The notes beneath the pieces were generated by a model. That model was not told the origin of the DNA. It ran no database searches and saw only the letters and a program-made list of their open reading frames with translations. DNA of 64,000 bases from Silurus meridionalis (Eukaryota; Chordata; Actinopteri; Siluriformes; Siluridae): assembly GCF_014805685.1 (NCBI RefSeq), contig NC_060911.1, positions 12,336,712 through 12,400,711 on the forward strand, in the 5' to 3' direction. This document shows, in pieces, positions 10,811 to 22,556 of the stretch. The number at the start of each line of letters is the position of its first letter. Position 1 is the first letter of the stretch. The position numbers and the translations under genes are program-made.

Positions 10811-11864
10811 TTGTTTTAAACATCATTTTCTCAAAGAAAAATATGAAATATTTACCCTATCAATCCCAATACAGGTAAAAATATGCAGGCTAATGGAATG
10901 TTAGCCCTAGAATGTTAGCCCTAGATTTTAAACCTAATAGGAAATTATGATGTTTTCCTTTGTTGTGCTGAAATCACATCTTTGTGGGGATCTTCACTAT
11001 ATACTGTAAATCAAACCTTTTTTTGTTTGTTTAAATGGAAAACTCTACAAAATTCAAATCTTTCCTCGCTTTTTGGCCGTCTTTTGGCACAGTATTCGGT
11101 GAAGCATTGCTTGCATTGGGTTTTTTTGAATAATATCGGAACTGGGACTAATTTAGTTGGCATAAAAGTGCTGGAAGCAAGCGAAAAAGAAATAAAACTG
11201 CTTAAATCAAAATAATAGGTTGTGTGCTATTGATTTTCTTCCCAGCTCGCAATTTACATTTAAAAACATGATTAATGATTATAATCATCCGGTCCCAGAC
11301 AAAAACGAGTACATGAAAACAAGCATTTTAGGTTGATGAGAGTACAGGAGGGCACAATAAAAAAATTGCTTGATGACAGTGGAAGTTATGAAAACTGTGA
11401 ATTTCATTATTTTTTTAATTTATTTTTTGCAATCAATAACTCAGGCAAGCTTTAATGACGTACGTACATTTGTAAAGTTTTAATCATTTTGATATTTTGT
11501 ACAACACTAATTTTTAAGCCCCCCAACCCTTTTAATGCAATCCAACAATGTCTTGAGAAACAGGTAGGAATAAGTGGATGGTGTTTAAAGGTGACCAAAT
11601 GCCCTCCTACCTTACAGAACACGGGAAAAAAAAACAAGTTGATGCCCAGGTTCAGAAACACAAACATCCTGGGGCTTCATGCCTGTAAATAAGAAAATTA
11701 AATTACAGTATATGTTTTATTGTCAAAGTATGATTTGGAATTTTTTTGCAACCTAGAAGTCATCAGGCCACCAATCCATGCAAGGGAAAACTATTACCAG
11801 AGCATGCATGCTATAGATAATATAGATATAGTTATATATTTTCAATCCACACTATATTTTCATT

Positions 11865-11865
<1 letters not shown>
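10811..11865. other. no recognisable feature
   Basis: Only short chance ORFs. No exon-like element or known repeat recognised. Confidence 0.4.

Positions 11866-11909
<44 letters not shown>
11866..11909. repeat. (CA)n microsatellite
   Basis: About 22 CA dinucleotides. Confidence 0.96.
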
Positions 11910-11911
<2 letters not shown>

Positions 11912-12075
11912 ATATTGTTAATATCTTGGGCAATTATGCACGATAATATCAGTGCAAAAGTAATAATAATAATACAAATAATTGTGCAATAACTTTTATT
12001 GTCTGTATTTTACCCCATCTGGTTTTTCACTGCTGCTACACGTTTTATTTTACTTAATATATACGTTTATGCATA

Positions 12076-12384
12076 CAGTCATCCCCCACTTTACCGCGGT
12101 TCAAATCTCTCGCCACCGAAATTGCATTCACCACGTAACTATCTCACGGATAGCATGATAGACCAAAAAACTTATAGAGAATTGTTTTTTATTGAGTTTT
12201 ATGTTGCAATAATAAATGAAAAAATAATAAAATGTATTAATCATCATATAATTATTAATTTTAAAATGAAGTAAAATGTTAATACAGTACAGTACTGTAT
12301 ACATAAAAAAAAAGTATTTTTGGGGCGTCCATTTATTGTGGGCGGTTTTGGAACGTAACCACGGTGATAAACTGGGGATAACTG
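12076..12384. mobile_element. pogo/Tigger-type MITE with terminal inverted repeats
   Basis: The left end CAGTCATCCCCCACTTTACC is inverted at the right end: CACGGTGATAAACTGGGGAT then AACTG. GCGGTTC near the left pairs with GGAACG near the right. A TA precedes the left end, as expected for TA-targeting elements. The 309-bp interior is AT-rich and non-coding. Confidence 0.7.
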
Positions 12385-12623
12385 CGTTTATTTAAATTTT
12401 ATTAGTTTTATTTTTTTACTTTTATTTTCATCTTTTTTTTATATTTAAATTTCTCTTTGTGATCAATAATGTATATGTAGTGTTGAAGTCAAACCCTTGG
12501 ATATAATATAGTGCCAATGTTATTAAAACTTTTGTGACGTGATTTATCAGTTGTTCCAATAATGCAACTAAACATTTATGCTAGTAATTGATTAATCCAG
12601 TCATCACTTTTCAATGAATCAAT

Positions 12624-12740
12624 TACAGGTGGTCCCCGAGTTATGATGGTGTGACTTGGATTTTTCGCTCTGTATGATGACAATAGTGATGCGAGAAAAT
12701 TGTATACATTTAATTTAAGTTTGGCGTGGCACACAAACGT
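12624..12740 (+). mobile_element. Tigger-like MITE end
   Basis: ACAGGTGGTCCCCGAGTTAT then GATGGTGTGACTTGGATTTTT closely resembles the GGTCCCCGACTTACGATGGT ends of Tigger-type elements. The opposite end was not found before the pentanucleotide array. Confidence 0.5.
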
Positions 12741-12804
12741 AGCAGCGTATAAGTTCTCTGTGTTAGATCGCATGTTTTCTTCTGTTGTTTCAAAGCCTAA
12801 TTTT

Positions 12805-12933
12805 AGACAAGACAAGACAAGACAAGACTAGACTAGACTAGACTAGTCTAGACAAGACAAGGCATGACAAGGCAGGACAAGACAAGACAAGGCTAGACCA
12901 GACAAGGCTAGACCAGACCAGACTAGACTAGAC
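12805..12933. repeat. pentanucleotide array (AGACA/GACTA)n
   Basis: About 25 degenerate 5-bp units alternating between GACAA, GACTA, GGCTA and GACCA variants. Blocks of the same variant cluster. Confidence 0.9.
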
Positions 12934-12989
12934 TCATTCCACAATAGGAACATTTCCATATACTGTAAAGTTTATACATTATGTTAGTG

Positions 12990-13231
12990 TCATTTTTTCA
13001 CACTCTTGATGTCACCCAAATGAGGATGGGTTCCCCTTTTGAGTCTGGTTCCTCTCAAGGTTTCTTCCACATAACATCTAAGGGAGTTTTTCCTTGCCAC
13101 GGACGCAGACACAGACGGCTGCTCATCAGGGATAAATGCACACCATTCACCTTAAATCCTTAAATTCTGTAAAGCTGCTTTGAGACAATGTCTGTTGTGA
13201 AAAGCGCTATAGAAATAAACTTGACTTGACT
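12990..13231 (+). repeat. R600 dispersed repeat, 3' half
   Basis: GAGGATGGGTTCCCCTTTTG, CTCTCAAGGTTTCTTCC, GAGTTTTTCCTTGCCAC and AAGCTGCTTTGAGACAATGT, ending CTTGACTTGACTT. It starts near CACTCTTGATGTCACCCAAA, so the 5' half is missing. Confidence 0.8.
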
Positions 13232-14485
13232 TTCTCTCAAATAACGAGTGATTAAAGAGTCACATCCAAACTCTAACAAATATTCTGAATTCTTAGTGAC
13301 TTGATAGGTTGCTATGATCACAGCTTAGCATGTTCTACAAATCTTACAGGTTATTTGTACAAATAAACAGTAGAAAAAAAAAAATCTTACCTGTAAATGC
13401 CAAAATTAATGATTGTTATTAAACCGTAGATCTTTGCAGCATCGTAATAAACATATGTGGCCACTACAGCTCTTTCCAAAGGCCAAATTAAATCACAGGC
13501 CACTGATTGCAATAAAGCATTACGACGTTTTTCGGATAATCCAGCACAGATTAAAAATACAATAGTATTGATTGCATATGTCGAACAAAATTGTCTGACA
13601 TTTTAAACTAGAAAATATTGCCTATTATTATTGGTTGTGCACACCTAGCATGGATTAGCCGAAAAAAAAATATTAAATAAAGGCAAAATTAAAGATCGGT
13701 GAATCGATTGTTTCAATGAGAAAATAAAAGAAGAAATAAAATTTACTATCATGGGACATCTAACACCTGGGGAGGATGAAGAAAAGTCAGACGACTTTAT
13801 CTTTTTCGAAATGCTGCTTGCGCTGTGCCACAAAACCCTGAGAGAAATGTGCCCCCAATCATTAATTACACACTGAATAGCAAAATGTACTTAATTGAAA
13901 CACAATATAGGTTTCCATTTTTGCAAACGTGGAGCTTTTAGCAGCCGCATACGCACCCTGTTCAGTCTGCTTTTCCATTCAAGCATAAATAATTAACCTC
14001 TCATTACAGTTTGATTAACAGCCACATCTCCGACATTAGAGGAAGAAGAAGAGTCCCACTGTACAATGAGACCATATTTGTCCAAAGAGATTAGAGGCGT
14101 ATCCAACAAGCAGGTACATCTTTTAGTTTGGAGACACTCCAGTCTAATTAAGTCACATAGTTTCTACTGGGGACGGCGCATTTGCATAATTACATTACGC
14201 AGCGGTGGCTGTTGATTTCTTAGGCTCGGAAAAAAAGCTCAGCAAAGGGAGAAAGCACATGATTAACCTGAAGTGAGAAGACTTGCCAAAGCACAGGTTC
14301 ATTGTATCTCTTTTGATGATACAAGATTTGTATTCATGGCACACAAGAGCTCCAACCAAGCAATAAGATTTCATATCATCTCTTTCTATCCATCTTCCTT
14401 CCTGAGCTCAGTTACTTTAGGGCATCTTGGCTTTGAACTCTGGAGAGTGACCTCTCTTACCCAAACACCAACACAACCCCGGGAC
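13232..14485. other. no recognisable feature
   Basis: No supported gene or repeat family. Confidence 0.4.
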
Positions 14486-14510
14486 ACCCCCCACCCTCAC
14501 CCTCACCCTC
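14486..14510 (-). other. potential G-quadruplex / i-motif
   Basis: The + strand has ACCCCCCACC then three CCTCA repeats. The minus strand therefore carries four runs of three or more G with 1-3-base loops (GGGTGAGGGTGAGGGTGGGG), which meets the usual G4 pattern. Confidence 0.6.
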
Positions 14511-15322
14511 ACTTCCTCCCCACTCCTCCCATTCCCACACTATATTTCTCTTTGGCATTTGGAATGGTTTTGTCTTGCTTTAAGTTGTTGGCTTTCAGTT
14601 CTTATTTTCCCAATGTCACATGACTTACATCGAATATAAACATGTAGGATGGAAATTGATTCTGCTGAGTAGGCTGGAGAAATTTGCAAGGTGGCCACAT
14701 CTTTACAGTAGTTTTATACCCATCAGATGACCCCGAATAACCCAGAAAGTAGAGCCGCACACTTAATCATATTTTATCGCTATTGTTGAGTTTTCGAGGG
14801 AGTGCAATAACGGTTTAAAAGTCAGTAACAATAGCGCGCTCCGATCGAATTATACAGCAGTGAAACAGGAATGCAAATGAAATCCGCCTTGAGAAAAAAA
14901 CCAAAAAAGCCAGTTCACTGTTCAAATGAGAATCCAAGCTATATCATGATGCGTTAAACAATTTCAACCATGACACCTTTTGTTTGGAGCTAGCCATTTT
15001 TTTTTGATGAAAGAAACCTTACTTTATGCCCAGGTGTACCTCAATAGTGTAAAAAGTCTAAAAACACTCTGCGTCTCCACACAATCGTTTTCCAATAGAT
15101 GCTCATTGATGAAAGACCTGTGTGATTTCCGCCTGACATTTATATACTCTCCGGCTCTTTGAAAAAATAAACATCATGAGTAAAAATGCATCATTGTTTT
15201 CGAAAGCCTCTGTTTTTTTTTTTTTTTTTATTACATTACACACTGCAGGTTTTTAAATGAATCCACTTTAAAGAGCTTTTTCAAAAGGTTACGTTTTCGT
15301 GGACATTGCCTGTATTAAACAA
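14511..15322. other. no recognisable feature
   Basis: Contains an 18-bp poly-T near 15211 but no supported gene. Confidence 0.4.
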
Positions 15323-15323
15323 T

Positions 15324-16017
15324 TACCGTATTTTCCGGACTATAAGCCGCTACTTTTTTCCCACTCTTTGAACCCCGCAACAACGGGGAAACAACGAAGC
15401 GGCTAATTTATGGATTTTTCCGGGGGTTTTCCCGGTTTCACAAACTTCAAGCCAAAAGATTGAGCCCCATAACATTAGACCAATGAAATTGCCGAACGGG
15501 TTCAACTGAACCAATGAAACTCTTTATATTAAATCAGATGCTCTCCCACTGAATCGGGCTGCACCACATCATAAATATGGATGATGTTCCTCTGAGGTTT
15601 GATCTGCCGCTCACTCGGACTGTCTACAGGAAATGCAAATCATTCGTCACGCTGAAAACAACCGGGCATGAAAAAACACTTCACCTGTGTTCTGAGCTGC
15701 ACGGCATCGGGAGAAAAGCTTCACCAATGGTGATTTTTAAACGCACGACGATGCCAAAAGATAAACTTTCGAGAGAAATAGTTGTGAAAGGAAGAAGGAA
15801 GACAGTGAACAATGACTTTCTTGGTAGGCTACTGTTTAGATACAAGCCGTGTAACAAACACTGTCTTTAATAACAGCCTGTGTAAAGTTCATTATTTTCA
15901 GTGTAGACTTGGCTTATAGACAGGTGCAGCTTATTTATGTTCAAAATAAAAGTCTTTGTCAAATTCAGTGGGTGCGGCTTATATTTGGGTGCGCTTAATA
16001 GTCCGGAAATTACGGTA
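15324..16017 (+). mobile_element. pogo/Tigger-like DNA transposon with decayed DDE fragment
   Basis: The terminal inverted repeats are long and clear: left TACCGTATTTTCCGGACTAT, right ATAGTCCGGAAATTACGGTA. The flanking TA is compatible with a TA target. The interior holds one transposase fragment (see 15577-15870); the 694-bp length is too short for an autonomous element. GTGCGGCTTATATTTGGGTG near the right end mirrors the AAGCCGC next to the left end. Confidence 0.85.
15577..15870 (+). pseudogene. pogo/Tigger transposase DDE-domain fragment
   Basis: A 97-codon frame starts MDDVPLRFDLPLTRTVYRKC and continues KTTGHEKTLHL, SPMVIFKRTTMPKD. In Tigger/pogo transposases the first part of the DDE domain reads D(E)VP..FD.P..RTV followed by KTTGHEK and an IFKR-T-PK segment, so the identity is good. 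After GRKASPMVIFKR the rest of the catalytic domain and the whole DNA-binding domain are absent. It is a fossil inside a non-autonomous element. The frame is still open, which suggests limited age or chance. Confidence 0.75.
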
Positions 16018-16288
16018 ATATTTCTGAATATCTACTCTACTAAAAACATGATTAAAACGAGCTGAGAGCTGTTGATGGAAAAGCCAATCATTCTGAATCA
16101 GAGAAAAAGAATGACAATCAAATCAATTTGTTATATAAATAAGAAATGACAATTTGGAATGTCATGAATAAGAACAAAACAACTACAGTAATATACTAAT
16201 AACCAGACAGTCAATAGGTTGGCCAAGGAAAACAAGAGTTCACTTCTGGGGCTGGAAATGTTCGAAATATCATTTAATCAAAGACTCT

Positions 16289-17170
16289 AGGGCTTCAACT
16301 AACGATTAATCGGATGGTTATTTTTCGATTCATCTGATTTTATTTTATATATATTCTGTATATAAAATATAATACAACATTTTTGTTGTGAATTTTTGTT
16401 TGGAAAAAGAAAACATTTTGTTCATTTGTGAAGATATACGCATCGAGAATATATAATTCATAATAATTTTTTTATAATAATTCAATGATATATACATAAA
16501 TTAAATATACAAACATTGAAAACCAGCATTTGAACTTAGTAAAGCTTCAGTCAATCCAATTGCAAACAGAAGTCGACCCCTGTAGTAGACAAATGCTATA
16601 AAAAGAGAATGAAACAAAGAAAACGCAGCAGATTTTATAAAAAAAAAAAAAAGAAATAATATGCAAATATTTTTATATGCATGATCGTTTGCTGAAAACT
16701 ACAACAGTGACTAAAAATGTGATCGTTTACTGTTGCTATTATTGGCTGCTTTTAGATTTAGTGTTTGTTCGCATCGTTTTAATTGAATCCATCACGAAGT
16801 CGCGAGCGAGCCGATGTAGAACAGATGTAGTGCGACTGTACCGAAGCTACAAACAAACAGTTTACACAATAAGACTTCATTAAACTATAATATTTTTACA
16901 TGATGAGGATAAACAGTTTCTGCTCACCGTGCTGATGTTTCGCCTTCATCCGTGACACCAGTGTGTTTTCTTTGCATGTGCTCGTGCATCACTTCAATGC
17001 AACACCGGCTTCGCTTTATATATGGTGCAAGTTACAGTCTTTTTTGTTCAGTTTAATATAAAATGCTGCCATTGCATTGGATGACTTGAGATGTACACTT
17101 TTTCCTGCTGCCAGTTGACCCTGTACCCTCCGGCATTTCACAAGCGGCTGTGTTATCTTGTCGTCAAGCT
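16289..17170 (+). mobile_element. hAT-type non-autonomous element, copy 1
   Basis: Starts TAGGGCTTCAACTAACGATT then AATCGGATGG, the typical end of hAT-type elements with AATCGAT-rich termini. The interior (GTAGTAGACAAATGCTATAA, AATGTGATCGTTTACTG, TTTTAGATTTAGTGTTTGTT, CACAAGCGGC) aligns along its length with 46905-47640. The right end is lost here; the other copy keeps it. No transposase frame. Confidence 0.65.
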
Positions 17171-17244
17171 AATCCCTTATTTTCGTTTAATTGCATTTGT
17201 TTCCAGGGAACTCTTGCCTGGACCATAATGGCAGACGCATTGAC
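17171..17244. other. short unassigned spacer
   Basis: Nothing recognised. Confidence 0.3.
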
Positions 17245-17475
17245 GTATCGCAACAAGCAGAATAAGAGGAGCCTTTATTTGTCACATATACATTACAGCA
17301 CAGTGACATTTTTTTTCTTCGCATATCCCAGCGATATTAGGAAGCATCATACAGTGCCCCTGGAGCACATATAGGGTTAAGGGCCTTGCTTAAGTGCCAA
17401 TAAGTGGCAGCTTGGCGATGAACCCCTGAACTTCCGATTTTTAAACCAGAGACTCTAAACTACCACCTCCCCTGA
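17245..17475 (-). repeat. tRNA-derived SINE, inverted
   Basis: GGGTTAAGGGCCTTGCTTAA, CAGCTTGGCGATGAACCCCT and TAAACCAGAGACTCTAAACT are the reverse complement of the head and body of the fish SINE that is in + orientation at 22690. The far end GCCTTTATTTGTCACATATA is a typical LINE-like tail. Confidence 0.6.
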
Positions 17476-17974
17476 AGTGACCAAAGCAGCCAATAAGGTG
17501 TCTAGGTATTTGTATGACTATAGTAAATACTAATGCATGTGACTAGCAGCGACCCCCGTCTTTTAAATGTTTTCTTCAACCCCCCACGGTAATAAGATCA
17601 TACTGTAAGTACAGCAAGTGCTCGATACGTCTAGTCAGACACTCCACTGAGCCACGGACGATCCTGTTGTCCATTGGTGAAATAAAGGGGGTGAGAGGAA
17701 GCATGTATAATACACACGGTTTTTACAAGCTTAGCGTGCACCGCTTGAATCATTGAGTGCTTTCAGGCATGACCAAGGTTTGCTCTTCTCTTACTCAGTG
17801 GGTCAGTGTTACACTCTCTAAGCTGGTTGTTGTTTGCCGTAGATAGCGGAATAGTCCGACTTTGCAATTGGAAAAAAAAACAGTACAACTGAACAGATGA
17901 TGTGATCGGCGGTTTAATCCGAGTGAATCATTTAGCTGAATGGACCCATTTCTCTCTCTCTCTTTCCTCGTGTG

Positions 17975-17976
<2 letters not shown>
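17476..17976. other. no recognisable feature
   Basis: No supported gene. Confidence 0.4.

Positions 17977-18008
<32 letters not shown>
17977..18008. repeat. (TG)n microsatellite
   Basis: Sixteen TG units, with a short CT-rich run just upstream at 17951-17963. Confidence 0.95.
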
Positions 18009-18011
<3 letters not shown>

Positions 18012-19007
18012 AACATGATCAGATTAGACCCACAGTGGAAAACTCGCGTCTAACGCAAGCTGTAAGGCTAAAATGGATGAGTGCTGTTAGACTGAGTATC
18101 GGAAAATAAAAGCGAGGAGCGATAATGATACTGAAATGCCTGCCTGTATAAAGAAATTGTGTGAATCGTTTATAGTCACAAAGGGAGGCTTTTTTTTCTG
18201 GGAGCCGCCAATCCCCTCCCAAGGGTTGGTTCAACGAAGAAAATAGCCAAATATTGCAAACAAATGAGCAAAAAAACCTCTGTGATTGAAGAATTTTGCT
18301 ACTAGAGGTACACATTTTTTCGACTTTGGCAGACAAAATCCTTGCGATGAAGCCGTTGTGAATAGTATTGAATTCCCTGACAAATACTGATTGGAACTTT
18401 TTTTTTTAAAAAAGCAGATTGTTTCCGACATTTCCTAATAGGTTCATGACATGTGTTTGTTGCCTGCCAGTGCAAGACCTCGCTATCGCGTTTCAGTTTC
18501 TGTCCGCTTCCGTCCATCAATTGAAGTCGTTCTATTAGCAGCGCGTCCGTCCACCAAACTCAATTTACACGGCTCTTGTATATTTATGCCTAGTCGAATT
18601 CTTCCCCTAAGAATTCAGTCATATCGGTAATTGTTTCGAAGAGAAGACAACGGTGGTATATCGCACGGATATAGCAGCAGGGCCTGTTCTTTTATCTTGA
18701 GAACAAGTTGAAGACAGGCCTGAGAGAGAAAGACAACACCATCTGTTTTAGCTCTGTGTACTGTGGCTTAGACGGGACAAAATGTCAAAGAAATAAAACG
18801 GCAATAACACCTGCTAGATACGTTATTGAGAATAGGAGAAGTTTGTAAGGGAAATAGTTTGGATGTGGTTTGCCTTCCACTGCAACAGATCTCTACAGAT
18901 ACCTGTAACGATACCTGTACAGATAAAACCTACCACACTACCACAGCAAATGATTATTCTACATACACTCTACAGATGTATGGAAGCCCGTTTCTTAAAA
19001 ATTAAAA
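18009..19007. other. no recognisable feature
   Basis: Several minus-strand chance ORFs of 66-105 codons overlap one another without motifs. No repeat recognised. Confidence 0.35.
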
Positions 19008-19112
19008 AACGATGGCATAATTGCAACTTTACTTCTTGTAATTCCGACTTTTCTGACTTTATTTCTCGCAATTCTGACATTATTTCTTATCATTCTAATT
19101 TTAATTCACAGA
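19008..19112. repeat. degenerate ~24-bp tandem motif
   Basis: Imperfect repeats of TTATTTCTCGCAATTCTGAC. This is the reverse complement of the motif at 655-724. Confidence 0.6.
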
Positions 19113-19399
19113 CTTCACCTTTTTTCCTAATGTTTCGACCTCTTGCAATGCCGACTTCCGATTTTCTGCTATTTTTTTCTAATAAGCGAGAGGTAGCTTA
19201 AACGACCACTTCTGCTCCCGCTTTAATGTTACAATGCAACACGTGTACACAGCAGACGGGAGCTAAGGCTGCAATGACGGCGTCTCAATTATCTCTGTCC
19301 AGGCGTGAGAAAATTGCAAGAAATAAAGTCGGCACACAATTGTATAGAATGTCTTTGGATGTGGCAGCTTTACATTTCCCTTCACTTGAACTAGGGGAC

Positions 19400-19870
19400 A
19401 CAATTAATTCAGTTCAATTCAGCTATATTTGTAGAGTGCATTTAACAATGGACATTGTCTTAAAGCAGCGAGATAAAGCGTTTGTATAGTTGGAAAATAA
19501 AAGTTAGCACTATAAGTTTGCGCCTTCTAAGTTGATCCCTAATGAGCGAGCCAGTGGTGAATGTGGCAAGGAAAAGCTCCTTAAGATGGCAACCTTGAGA
19601 GAAACCAGACCCAAAAGGGAACTCATACTCAACACCAAATGTCCTTCAGGTTTAGTGAAAGGCACTTAAATGCAAAACTGTTCATGCAAACGGTGGTCCT
19701 GAGGCATTATAGCAGACTGTTGATATTAATTACTGTCCAAATCCAGTCCCAAAGTTCTTGAGCTGCTCAGTAACTTCATGGATCTTTAGGCTGTTGAAGG
19801 TGGAACTGAATGGCTTCCAATTAAAAAGAACTCCGAAGAGAAGAAAAGGACAGGAACACTGGTCACTGGT
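19400..19870 (-). repeat. R600 dispersed repeat, inverted, near full length
   Basis: ATTAATTCAGTTCAATTCAG (the reversed tail), GTTGATCCCTAATGAGCGAG, GCAAGGAAAAGCTCCTTAAG, AACCTTGAGAGAAACCAGAC, then a 5' section (CAAAGTTCTTGAGCTGCTCA) matching 5225-5480. Together with that copy it defines one 5' variant of the family. Confidence 0.75.
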
Positions 19871-21137
19871 ACCTCAGGAGCAATGTAATAATACAATGTC
19901 ATATCTATAGACATTTTCCCAAGAACGTTCGTAGCCGGTAATAACTCTTTCACAGCCCGTGTTCAGGAACCTCTGATGCATGCAAATCACAACCTTCATT
20001 CAATTACTGCGAGCAGAGCTCTACTAGTCTTAGTAAAAGAATGAGTAATTATAGTGCAAATTGTCTGTGTTGGACCATTACATTATTATAAACACACTTC
20101 ACTAATGCAAACCAATCAAATCGAGTGTAAAAGCCAGAGGAAATTTATAACACAAAGTGACTTTCTGCACGTCGGGTTTTTTAAAGGAAGGTTTTGTCGA
20201 AGCAGCTGTGATTGAAATGCTTCAATGAAATGTAATTTCATGGGAAGCGAATGAATTCACCTTGCATTGAGACATTTGTAGAGCAAAAAAAAAAAAGAAC
20301 AGCTACAGACTCTTGCATTAACACAGTGATATTTCCATAGTCACTGTGGGAAATTGGAGGTGTTAATTGTTTTATTAAATGGTAAAAATATTTATGATAA
20401 TTATAATAACAAATATTATAATACATTTTTTTCCTTAGCGATGTCAAGGTGTTAGGAGGCCTGTGATAGAGATGGTGTTTAAACTCAGAGTCATGTGAAA
20501 TTGTTGGGAAAGAAATCTCTGAGGATGCCTTATAAGCTTTGTGAGACATCTTTTCCTTAAAGAGAATGACAACTAAGAAAATGTAAAAGAGAAGATTCAT
20601 GGAATGTTTAACATCCTTTTTTGTAATTCATATCATTTTATATAAATATATGTTGTGGCTCAGCAATTTTCGCAGTGATTACAGGTATTGCAATAACAAA
20701 AAAAAAGCCTTGATATTGTTTGCTTTTCCTTTGAAAAGACGAATTTTAACATTTTACGCATCAGCATGTTTGTCTAGCAACAATAGATGTTCTTTTTTCT
20801 TTGTGGTTATTTCTGGTCCCGTTCAAACTTGTGTCGAAAACCTTAGACGAAACAAAAGCAGATTTCACTACGCGGTCGTTGAGCATTTTAGCGTGCAGCA
20901 TGAATGTGGCTACAGTGCTCAAACATGAAGTAATTCTATTTGGAATTTAAATTATATTGAATAACACATTGTTTTCTTTTCCGTCTCCGCTGAGTCCTTT
21001 TTTCTAGGTTGTACTCTAGTGCAGGGTCAATTTATACCAGCACATAGACACCTTAAAGGCAAATTATGTTGGATTGCTTTAATCTGCACTTCTGTCAATA
21101 TCTGGCATGCACATATCCATCTCTTTTTTGTGCAATT

Positions 21138-21139
<2 letters not shown>
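19871..21139. other. no recognisable feature
   Basis: Chance ORFs of 109-120 codons at 20238-20600 and 20599-20928 have no recognised motif. No known repeat was identified. Confidence 0.35.

Positions 21140-21202
<63 letters not shown>
21140..21202. repeat. (TA)n microsatellite
   Basis: About 31 TA units, at the left edge of the Tc1-derived MITE. Confidence 0.96.
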
Positions 21203-21204
<2 letters not shown>

Positions 21205-21895
21205 TAATAACCTCCACACTTCTGAGAGGATGTTTCACTAGATTTTAAAGTATGGAGATTTGTTGTTTGTCATTCAGCCACAAGGTGTTAGTAAAGTCAG
21301 GTCATGATGTGCGAGGTGGTATCAGAAAGTTTCGAGACTAACAGTGCTAACAGGTGCTATTCTGACCGCATGTTACCACGTCTGCGATTTTGTCATGAAC
21401 AGCAAGTAAGAACAATTTGCAAACATACAACTTGCATGAAACTGGTCAAATCTGACACAGAGACTTTTGACATGACGTACTTTTTCGCAGACAACCTACA
21501 ATGAAGATCCAGCTGAAAGGTCGCCGTTTTGACACCATTGTAGAGATCCAGCATGAATAGCAGAAAGTGTTTCGAAAAAGAAAACTTCTAGGACGTATTT
21601 CAGAAGTGACAGGAACGCTGGGGGCGCTGGACTGCTGTGCAAGGGGATTATTTTGAAGGTGGATAGAAAACATAGATAAATAAAGTGACTCACTACGAGG
21701 TGATGCCACCTCACCTACAAGGTGGCATCAAAGGTGAGGAGGCCTGGGGTGCAGGCGTCGTTTCAATTTATCCCATCCCAATCCCATCCCATCCCAGCCC
21801 ATCCCATGTTCAGTAGGGTTGAGGTCAGAGATCTATAGTAGGCCACTCAAGATTCCCCACTTCAACCCATGTAAAGCATATTATAATGTTTACTT
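21203..21895 (+). mobile_element. Tc1-derived MITE, split by a mariner insertion
   Basis: The left part (ATTCAGCCACAAGGTGTTAG, AAAGTCAGGTCATGATG) resumes at 21734 with GTGAGGAGGCCTGGGGTGCA, GGTTGAGGTCAGAGATCTAT and CACTTCAACCCATGTAAAGC, in the same order as at 7905-8470. The two halves meet without loss if 21310-21733 is removed. An internal TCCCA pentamer expansion lies at 21768-21805. Confidence 0.75.
21310..21733 (+). mobile_element. mariner deletion derivative (MITE-like)
   Basis: Begins TGCGAGGTGGTATCAGAAAG, a mariner-type terminal repeat (CGAGGTG..TCA.AAAGTT). Fragments of the transposase N-terminus (CAGCAAGTAAGAACAATTTG, ACTTGCATGAAACTGGTCAA) are followed directly by the C-terminal coding part (AAGATCCAGCTGAAAGGTCG, GTTTTGACACCATTGTAGAG, CTGCTGTGCAAGGGGATTAT, TTTGAAGGTG). 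The catalytic core is missing. It sits inside a Tc1-derived MITE. Confidence 0.75.
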
Positions 21896-22314
21896 TGTTC
21901 ACTTGTCAAGCTGGAACAAGTTTGTGTTTTCTAGTTCATTGTAAAGGAAAAAATTTATTCAAACACATTTTATATGTAGAAAAATCACTTTCTTTACGGC
22001 AGCCCATGCTCGAGCTGTACAAGTGGTGGACATATGGTCTGTTCTGCCTGTCTGAGTCAAATTAGCATGTAGAATGGGACTCATTAGTAGGTCAGGATAA
22101 AGTAGTGTTAGACTGTTCAGCGGAATATTTTAAAGTATTAGACATGTTGGCCACATTGTATTATTTAAAAAGTACAGAATTTTTGATAGTTTGCAAAACC
22201 TTATCGAAATTATCTAAAGCAATTTGTAATGATCTCAGATGTTGAGCTAATTGATTAGTTGTTTCAGAGCTCTAATGCCCATGAAAGCCAGTGTTTTTAA
22301 AGTTTTAATGATTT
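21896..22314. other. no recognisable feature
   Basis: Nothing supported. Confidence 0.4.
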
Positions 22315-22556
22315 AGAACCACACTCTTGATCTCACCCAGTTGAGGATGGGTTCCCCTTTAGAGGTGGTTCTTTTCAAGGTTTCTTCCTCATACTATCTA
22401 AGGGAGTTTTTCCTTGCCCCAGTCGCTCCAGGCTGCTGATCAGGGACAAATACACATCAGTTCAAATAAAAGAATTAGATTATTATTCTTACTTTCTCTA
22501 AAGCTGTTTTAAAACAATTCCATTGTTAAAAGCACTATAGAAATACAATTAAATGT
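22315..22556 (+). repeat. R600 dispersed repeat, 3' half
   Basis: GAGGATGGGTTCCCCTTTAG, TCAAGGTTTCTTCCTCATAC, GGGAGTTTTTCCTTGCCCCA and AAAGCACTATAGAAATACAA. The 5' boundary (CACTCTTGATCTCACCCA) matches that of the 13-kb copy. Confidence 0.8.

Noticed and set aside
20238..20928. Two adjacent open frames of 120 and 109 codons
   Set aside because: Opposite strands, low-complexity AT-rich composition, no motif.
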